A DNA stretch of 9,495 nucleotides from Prevotellaceae bacterium. Lineage in GTDB: Bacteria > Bacteroidota > Bacteroidia > Bacteroidales > Bacteroidaceae. Both the position numbers and the translations under genes were made by a program. The DNA lies in assembly GCA_021204715.1 (NCBI GenBank), contig JAJPYW010000258.1, forward strand, positions 1-9,495. The letters run 5' to 3'. The notes beneath the pieces are model-generated. The model saw only the letters and a list, made by a program, of their open reading frames with translations, was not told the DNA's origin and searched no databases. Below are positions 4,923 to 9,495 of the stretch, piece after piece. Each line of letters starts with the position of its first letter. Within the stretch, counting starts at the first letter, position 1.

Positions 4923-6230
4923 GTGCAAGGCATCACGCAAAATCAACATGTCGCAGGCCTCAAGATGAGGTTGGTCATCATGAGCTTCCTGCAGTTTGCC
5001 GTGTGGGGCACCTACCTCACCTCCTTGGGAAGCTACTTGGTGGGCGTGGGCTTGGGGAGCCGCATAGGCCTTTTCTATGCCATGCAGGGTGTCGCCTCGC
5101 TCTTCATGCCTGCTTTGCTTGGCATCGTGGCCGACCGCTTGATACCCGCCCAGCGGCTTTTGGCCCTGAGCCATTTCATCGCCGCCCTCTGTATGGCGCT
5201 TGCCGGCTGTTACGGCATGGTGCGGGGAACGGACGTGGCCTTCGGCCCTCTCTTCACGCTCTATGCCGTGGGCGTGGCCTTCTACATGCCCACGTTGGCA
5301 CTCTCCAACTCGGTGGCCTACAACGCGTTGGAAAAGGCCGGATTGGACCCGGTGAGCGTGTTCCCATCCATCCGCATCTTCGGCACCATAGGCTTTATAT
5401 GCTCCATGTGGGCGGTGGACTTGTTGGGGCTGCAAAGGGGTTACGGGCAGTTCTTCGCCTACGCCGTGGTGGGTTTGGCCTACGCCCTTTACGCGCTCAC
5501 GCTGCCTCCATGCCCCGTCTCAAGGGGCAATGCCTCGAAATCGCTTGTCGACGCTTGGGGCATCCGCGCCTTCACGCTTTTCAAGCAGCGGCAGATGGCG
5601 GTCTTCTTCATTTTCAGCTTCCTCCTTGGCATCTCGTTGCAGATTACCAACGGCTTCGCCAACCCCTTCATCAGTAGTTTCGGCAGCGATCCCGCCTACG
5701 CCGGCACTTTCGGCGTGCGGCATGCCAACATCTTGATATCCTTGTCGCAAATATCGGAGACGTGCTGCATCCTGCTCATCCCGTTCTTCTTGAAACGGTT
5801 AGGCATAAAGCGGGTGATACTGATAGCCATGGGCGCGTGGGTGTTGCGCTTCGCCCTTTTCGGCGCGGGCAATCCGGGCGGCGGCGTGTGGATGTTCATC
5901 CTCTCGATGATTGTCTACGGCGTGGCCTTCGATTTCTTCAACATATCGGGCTCGCTCTTCGTGAACCGGCAGACGGACAAGTCCATACGCTCCAGCGCAC
6001 AGGGGCTTTTCATTTTGATGACCAACGGCTTGGGCGCCACCGTGGGCACGCTTTCGGCACAGGCGGTGGTGAGCCGCTTCACCTATCAGGTGAAGGTGGG
6101 CGACGTTTTCTACACCGTGGGCGACTGGCCGCGCGTGTGGTACATCTTCGCCGCGTTCGCCCTTGCCGCGGGCATCCTCTTCGCCGTGTCGTTCAAATAC
6201 AAATACCAACCTTATACCACAAGCAATTGA
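4923..6230 (+). CDS. MFS transporter, nucleoside:H+ symporter (NupG-like) family
   Basis: The 435-residue inner-membrane protein has about twelve hydrophobic helices and the sequence style of the NupG/XapB nucleoside permease branch of the major facilitator superfamily. Matching stretches are MRLVIMSFLQFAVWGTYL at the N-terminus, SLFMPALLGIVADR in the loop after helix 2, and SGSLFVNRQTDKSIRSSAQGLF in the C-terminal half. It would import nucleosides with protons; the exact substrate is inferred. The start is uncertain. GTG at 4923 gives a 14-residue extension ending in GLK, which resembles the first residues I recall for homologues. The first in-frame ATG is 4965 and would remove that GLK. Neither has a clear ribosome-binding site. 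It heads a close-packed run of genes: the bifunctional nuclease gene starts 7 nt after its stop. Family confidence is high; specificity within it is moderate. Confidence 0.85.
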   Translation: MQGITQNQHVAGLKMRLVIMSFLQFAVWGTYLTSLGSYLVGVGLGSRIGLFYAMQGVASLFMPALLGIVADRLIPAQRLLALSHFIAALCMALAGCYGMVRGTDVAFGPLFTLYAVGVAFYMPTLALSNSVAYNALEKAGLDPVSVFPSIRIFGTIGFICSMWAVDLLGLQRGYGQFFAYAVVGLAYALYALTLPPCPVSRGNASKSLVDAWGIRAFTLFKQRQMAVFFIFSFLLGISLQITNGFANPFISSFGSDPAYAGTFGVRHANILISLSQISETCCILLIPFFLKRLGIKRVILIAMGAWVLRFALFGAGNPGGGVWMFILSMIVYGVAFDFFNISGSLFVNRQTDKSIRSSAQGLFILMTNGLGATVGTLSAQAVVSRFTYQVKVGDVFYTVGDWPRVWYIFAAFALAAGILFAVSFKYKYQPYTTSN

Positions 6231-6237
6231 ACAAACC

Positions 6238-6825
6238 ATGGACAAAAAAGAGATACAATTAGAAGTGTTGAGCGTATCCAACAGCCAGATACAAGCCGGG
6301 GCTTACGCCTTGTTGTTGGGCGAAGTGGGCGGCGCACGCCGGCTTCCCATCATTATCGGCGCCGGCGAAGTGCAGGCGCTCATGATTTCCATGAAAGAGA
6401 TTCATCCCCCGCGGCCGCTTACCCACCAACTCTTCGCCTCGGTCATCGAGGCGGTAGGAGCCAAGTTGACGCATGTGCTCATCTACAAGGTGGAAAACGG
6501 CATCTTTTTCGCCTACCTCTTCCTGCTGACCAAGGAGGAAGTGCTGCGTGTCGACGCACGCACGAGCGACGCCATTATCCTTGCCATGCGCCTTGACGCG
6601 CCCATCTTCATCGATGAAGCGATACTCGAGGCGGAGTGTTTGCGCGAAGAACACCTCTCCTCCGCAGCGGGCGAGGGCGGAAAGCCCACGGTGGCGGGCA
6701 ACCCCTTCCCCGAAGCCGACATGGACGCCTTGCAATCGGCCTTGAAGCAAGCCATCGACGAGGAGAACTACGAATTGGCCGCCAAGCTGCGCGACCGCAT
6801 CAACCAACAAAACCAACAACCCTGA
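6238..6825 (+). CDS. Bifunctional nuclease family protein (DUF151) with C-terminal UVR motif
   Basis: The 195-residue protein has an N-terminal DUF151/bifunctional nuclease domain (residues ~1-135). Its conserved blocks are LPIIIGAGEVQALM (36-49), PPRPLTHQLF (57-66) and VDARTSDAIILAMRLDAPIF (105-124). After a Gly/Pro-rich linker, residues ~162-190 form a UVR (UvrB/UvrC interaction) helix pair, LQSALKQAIDEENYELAAKLRDRI. Some members of this family cleave DNA and RNA in vitro; the cellular role is not settled. The UVR motif suggests docking to another protein and is common in the Bacteroidetes members. ATG at 6238 is chosen because it lies 7 nt after the transporter stop and begins the conserved domain; the frame is open further upstream but overlaps the transporter gene. 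It is followed 6 nt later by rsmE. It is probably co-transcribed with both neighbours. Confidence 0.9.
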   Translation: MDKKEIQLEVLSVSNSQIQAGAYALLLGEVGGARRLPIIIGAGEVQALMISMKEIHPPRPLTHQLFASVIEAVGAKLTHVLIYKVENGIFFAYLFLLTKEEVLRVDARTSDAIILAMRLDAPIFIDEAILEAECLREEHLSSAAGEGGKPTVAGNPFPEADMDALQSALKQAIDEENYELAAKLRDRINQQNQQP

Positions 6826-6831
6826 CGGCGC

Positions 6832-7545
6832 ATGCATCTTTTCTATACTCCCGACATAGAGACGCGTAACGAGCTTCCCCAAGAGGAGGCCGTCCATGCC
6901 GCGCGCGTGCTCAGGCTGCAACGGGGCGACGAGGTGACGCTGACCGACGGCCGCGGCAACTTCTACCTTGCCCGCATAGCCGACGCCACCGCCAAGCGCT
7001 GCACCGTGGAGGTGCTGGAACGCCGGCCGCAAGCGCCCCTTTGGACGGGCCACCTGCACATTGCCTTGGCACCCACCAAGAACATGGAGCGCGTGGAGTG
7101 GTTAGTCGAGAAAGCTACTGAGATAGGCGTGGACGAGATTACCTTCTTGGAGTGCCGCTTCTCTGAAAGGCGCGCCGTCAAGCAAGAGCGCGTTGCCAAG
7201 ATACTCATTGCCGCCGCCAAGCAGTCGCTCAAGGCACGCTTGCCCCGGCTTGGGGGCATGGTTCCTTTCGACACCTTCATACAGCGTGCCTTCACGGGGC
7301 AGCGTTTCATCGCCCACTGCCACGAAGGAGAGAAGCCGCTCTTGCAGACGTGCCTGCGGCAGGGTGGTGACGCGTTGGTGCTGATAGGCCCCGAAGGAGA
7401 TTTCAGCGAGGAAGAGGTGGCGGCCGCCCTTGCCCGGGGCTTCACGCCCGTGAGCTTGGGGCGTTCCCGCCTGCGCACCGAAACGGCGGCACTCGTGGCC
7501 TGCCACTTGATGAATATGTATAACCAAATTGAATTGACGATATGA
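6832..7545 (+). CDS. rsmE: 16S rRNA (uracil-1498-N3)-methyltransferase RsmE
   Basis: The 237-residue enzyme methylates U1498 of 16S rRNA to m3U using SAM. It has the RsmE two-domain plan: an N-terminal PUA-like RNA-binding domain (residues ~1-70, including HAARVLRLQRGDEV) and a C-terminal SPOUT domain with a deep trefoil knot. Diagnostic motifs are KNMERVEWLVEKATEIGV (83-100), LIGPEGDFSEEEV (184-196) and LGRSRLRTETAALVA (209-223), the last being the SAM-binding knot loop. Length and motifs are normal for an active enzyme. The start ATG at 6832 follows the nuclease stop by 6 nt. The stop overlaps the next start in an ATGA arrangement, so the DUF4836 lipoprotein gene is probably translationally coupled to it. 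Confidence 0.95.
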   Translation: MHLFYTPDIETRNELPQEEAVHAARVLRLQRGDEVTLTDGRGNFYLARIADATAKRCTVEVLERRPQAPLWTGHLHIALAPTKNMERVEWLVEKATEIGVDEITFLECRFSERRAVKQERVAKILIAAAKQSLKARLPRLGGMVPFDTFIQRAFTGQRFIAHCHEGEKPLLQTCLRQGGDALVLIGPEGDFSEEEVAAALARGFTPVSLGRSRLRTETAALVACHLMNMYNQIELTI

Positions 7546-8663
7546 AAAAACATTCATTTCTTAGCTTGATGCCCGTAGCGGCTTGCATCGCGCTATTGGC
7601 CGCCTGCGCGCCGCAACAGGCCGTAAAGACGGAATACACGCAGGTGATTCCCGCCGGTACCACGGAATTGGCGGCACTCTACTTGGACAACCTCGCCACC
7701 AAGTCGGGGTTGAAGAACGGCGAGAACGCGGGCATCGTGCGGCAGCTCTTCGCATTGTTGGCCGACGAGACATCCGACGGCTTGGCCAAAGAGTTGGAAG
7801 CCCTTTGGGCAGATCCTTCCACATCGGGCATCGACTGGAGCGCTCCCTTGTACGTGTTCAACGCCCCCTCGCTGCATGCCCCCGCCGCCGCGTTGAAGGT
7901 GGCCGACCTTGCACAGTTCCAAGCGCTTGTCGAGACGCTCGTCGACGGGCAGCTCTGCGCGGAGCCGGTCAAAGCCGACGGCTTCGAGACGGCTGTTTGC
8001 TTGGACGGAGCCATCCTGCTGTGCTACAACGACGGCACCCTCTTGGCGGTATTGGGCGGCAGCACCACCGACGCGAAGAAGCTGCAGCCCGCCGTCACCG
8101 AGCTGATGACGCAGCCTGCCCAGAAGAGCTTCTGCAGCGACGCCGCCTTCACCAAGCTCACGCGGCAGAAGGGAGACATCCGCCTCTTGGCCACCCCCGA
8201 CGCGCTGCCGCTCAGCGTGCGCAGCCTCTTCAACTGGCCGCGGGGCACCCAGCTCTTGGGCTACCTGCTCTTCGAGAACGGTTACGCCTACGCCTCCCTG
8301 CAGCAAGCCGCTTTCGAGGGCGATACGGCCGAGAGCAACCAGCCCGTCCACCCCAAGAGCAACCGCGAGTTGATGGCGGCTATCAATGGGATTACAAGCG
8401 GCACGCCCTTCAACATCACCCTGACGAGTGATGAAATCGTGACGCTGAGCAACCTGCGCATCTTGATGCAGTTCACCGACTCGCCCTATATCACCGCCCT
8501 CTACGAGGCTATCCAGCAGATAGAGTCGCTGAACCTGCGGGGCGACACGGGCCGCGTCAACTTCACCCTTGCCTTGAACCAGAAGAGCGGCAACGCTTTG
8601 AAGCAGATATTGGACTTCGCTGCCGCCACCTTCGGCGACATGCTGCAAGACCTTGACTCCTAA
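7542..8663 (+). CDS. DUF4836-like lipoprotein
   Basis: The 373-residue protein starts with a lipoprotein signal: MKKH, a hydrophobic stretch, and a lipobox LAAC with the acceptor Cys at residue 22. It should be lipid-anchored in the cell envelope. The mature part resembles the Bacteroidetes DUF4836 family: the segment YTQVIPAGTTELAALYLDNLATKSG after the anchor, an SGIDWSAPLYVF strand (~94-107), and a long alpha/beta region with repeats of the VADLAQFQALVETL type. No enzyme motif is visible and the function is unknown. The gene overlaps the rsmE stop by four bases and is followed 21 nt later by an ABC ATPase and then a permease. It could be an accessory envelope component of that transporter, but this is inferred from position alone. 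The ATG is certain from the signal peptide. Confidence 0.82.
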   Translation: MKKHSFLSLMPVAACIALLAACAPQQAVKTEYTQVIPAGTTELAALYLDNLATKSGLKNGENAGIVRQLFALLADETSDGLAKELEALWADPSTSGIDWSAPLYVFNAPSLHAPAAALKVADLAQFQALVETLVDGQLCAEPVKADGFETAVCLDGAILLCYNDGTLLAVLGGSTTDAKKLQPAVTELMTQPAQKSFCSDAAFTKLTRQKGDIRLLATPDALPLSVRSLFNWPRGTQLLGYLLFENGYAYASLQQAAFEGDTAESNQPVHPKSNRELMAAINGITSGTPFNITLTSDEIVTLSNLRILMQFTDSPYITALYEAIQQIESLNLRGDTGRVNFTLALNQKSGNALKQILDFAAATFGDMLQDLDS

Positions 8664-8684
8664 CCCCGACAGCCACACCGCATA

Positions 8685-9332
8685 ATGGACCACATCTGCC
8701 TGCAACAAACCCTGCCGCGCGTGTTCGCCGACCGCAAGGAGACGCTCTTATCCGACATTTGGCTGCGCCACCTTGCCTTCACCAAAGGGAAACGTTACCT
8801 TGTAGAGGCGGCTTCGGGCACAGGAAAGTCGTCGCTCTGCAGCTACATCTACGGCTACCGACGTGATTATGAAGGCGTCATCAGCTTCGACGGACGCGAC
8901 ATCCGCACGCTCTCTATCCGGGAGTGGACACGCGCGCGCCGCCTTTCGCTCAGCCTGCTTTTCCAAGAGCTGCGGCTCTTCCCCGAGCTCACCGTCATGG
9001 AGAACATCCGCTTGAAGAACCGGCTGACACGGCACAAGACCGAGGCGGAGATTGCGTCAATGCTCGAGGTCTTGGGCATTGCCGACAAAGCCGGGGAGCA
9101 AGCCGGAAAGCTCTCTTACGGACAGCAACAGCGGGTGGCTTTTATCCGCTGCCTGTGCCAGCCGTTCGACTTCATCTTCTTGGACGAGCCCGTGAGCCAT
9201 TTGGACGACGGCAACAGCGCCTTGATGGGGCGGATGCTCCTTGACGAGGCCCAAAGGCAAGGCGCGGGCGTGGTAGTGACCTCCATTGGGAAACACTTAG
9301 ACTTGCCATACGATGAAACCTTGCGCCTGTGA
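8685..9332 (+). CDS. ABC transporter ATP-binding protein with atypical Walker A and H-loop
   Basis: A 215-residue ATPase subunit of a MacB/LolD-like exporter or lipoprotein-handling system. Visible elements are Walker A as AASGTGKSS (42-50, with Ala in place of the first Gly), the Q-loop in LLFQELRLFPELTVMENI (Gln94), the signature LSYGQQQRVA (143-152), Walker B FIFLDEP (163-169, catalytic Glu168), and the D-loop SHLDD. At the position of the switch His the sequence reads VVVTSIGKHLDL, so the expected TH or SH pair is replaced by SI; His204 lies three residues later. The core ATP-binding residues (Lys48, Ser49, Gln94, Glu168) remain, so ATP binding is likely, but the hydrolysis mechanism may be altered. 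It lies between the DUF4836 lipoprotein and an FtsX-like permease and probably pairs with the latter. The start ATG at 8685 follows the lipoprotein stop by 21 nt. Confidence 0.88.
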   Translation: MDHICLQQTLPRVFADRKETLLSDIWLRHLAFTKGKRYLVEAASGTGKSSLCSYIYGYRRDYEGVISFDGRDIRTLSIREWTRARRLSLSLLFQELRLFPELTVMENIRLKNRLTRHKTEAEIASMLEVLGIADKAGEQAGKLSYGQQQRVAFIRCLCQPFDFIFLDEPVSHLDDGNSALMGRMLLDEAQRQGAGVVVTSIGKHLDLPYDETLRL

Positions 9333-9365
9333 CCGCATATTACCCACTGTAACTTCAGAAAGACG

Positions 9366-9495
9366 ATGAACAGCCTTATTTGGAAACTACTCCGCCGCCA
9401 CATCAGCATCGGCCAGTTGGCCGGCTTCTTCTTGGCCAACCTCGCGGGCATGGCCATCGTGCTGTCGGGCGTGCAGTTCTACCGCGCCGTCGAGC
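9366..9495 (+). CDS. ABC transporter permease, FtsX-like (N-terminal part only)
   Basis: The frame from ATG 9366 runs off the window end after 43 codons. The peptide starts MNSLIWKLLRRHISIGQL, basic and amphipathic, and continues into one hydrophobic helix (GFFLANLAGMAIVLSGVQFY, residues ~20-39). This is the layout of the first transmembrane segment of FtsX/MacB-type permeases, in which a large extracytoplasmic domain follows. Its position 33 nt after the ATPase gene supports pairing as one transporter. The rest of the protein is outside the window, so the subfamily cannot be assigned. Confidence 0.7.
   Translation, partial: MNSLIWKLLRRHISIGQLAGFFLANLAGMAIVLSGVQFYRAVE

Noticed and set aside
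7593..8708. 371-codon open frame on the minus strand opposite the DUF4836 gene
   Set aside because: The plus-strand gene has a lipoprotein signal and fits the operon, while the antisense frame has no recognisable domain and arises from GC-rich codon use.

Overview
The window looks like a chromosomal segment of a Bacteroidales bacterium. Several gene starts are preceded by the Bacteroidetes -7 promoter element TAnnTTTG. The gene families (DUF5063, DUF4836, DUF2148, a NupG-like MFS protein, an ABC/FtsX-type pair) fit that order, and Shine-Dalgarno sequences are weak or absent. The housekeeping genes are GC-rich and use Leu TTG and Arg CGC heavily. No rRNA, tRNA, CRISPR array or intact insertion sequence was seen.

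Region 1 (1 to about 1290) is clearly more AT-rich than the rest and appears to be a decayed accessory island. It holds ten imperfect 23-bp tandem repeats, each with a small internal dyad, followed by a 23-bp near-perfect palindrome. Next comes a small unrecognised ORF on the minus strand. Last is the relic of a TOTE-type conflict gene (archaeo-eukaryotic primase / helicase / PLD-like nuclease family): the first ~95 codons are joined, out of frame, to the C-terminal PLD-like domain, and everything between is missing. A 9-bp inverted repeat sits at the edge of this island.

Region 2 (1360-1899, minus) is a DUF2148 ferredoxin-like cysteine protein. The 321-nt gap after it carries candidate promoters pointing both ways.

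Region 3 (2221-4663, plus) is a tight three-gene unit: DUF5063 protein, DEDDy 3'-5' exonuclease, and RlmI-type rRNA methyltransferase.

Region 4 (4664-4922) is intergenic but structured. A promoter-like element is followed by a 15-codon leader ORF that ends inside the 3' arm of a T-tailed hairpin, then by a second promoter element for the next operon. It resembles a translation-sensitive attenuator or a ~67-nt small RNA.

Region 5 (4923-9495, plus) is a closely packed run: NupG-like transporter, bifunctional nuclease (DUF151+UVR), RsmE, DUF4836 lipoprotein, ABC ATPase with non-canonical Walker A and H-loop, and the N-terminus of an FtsX-like permease cut by the window end.

The most interesting items are the leader-ORF/hairpin element, the dyad-bearing repeat array next to the conflict-system relic, and the internal deletion in that relic. 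None of these amounts to a demonstrated new system. All assignments come from reading the sequence and from memory of protein families; no database search was run.
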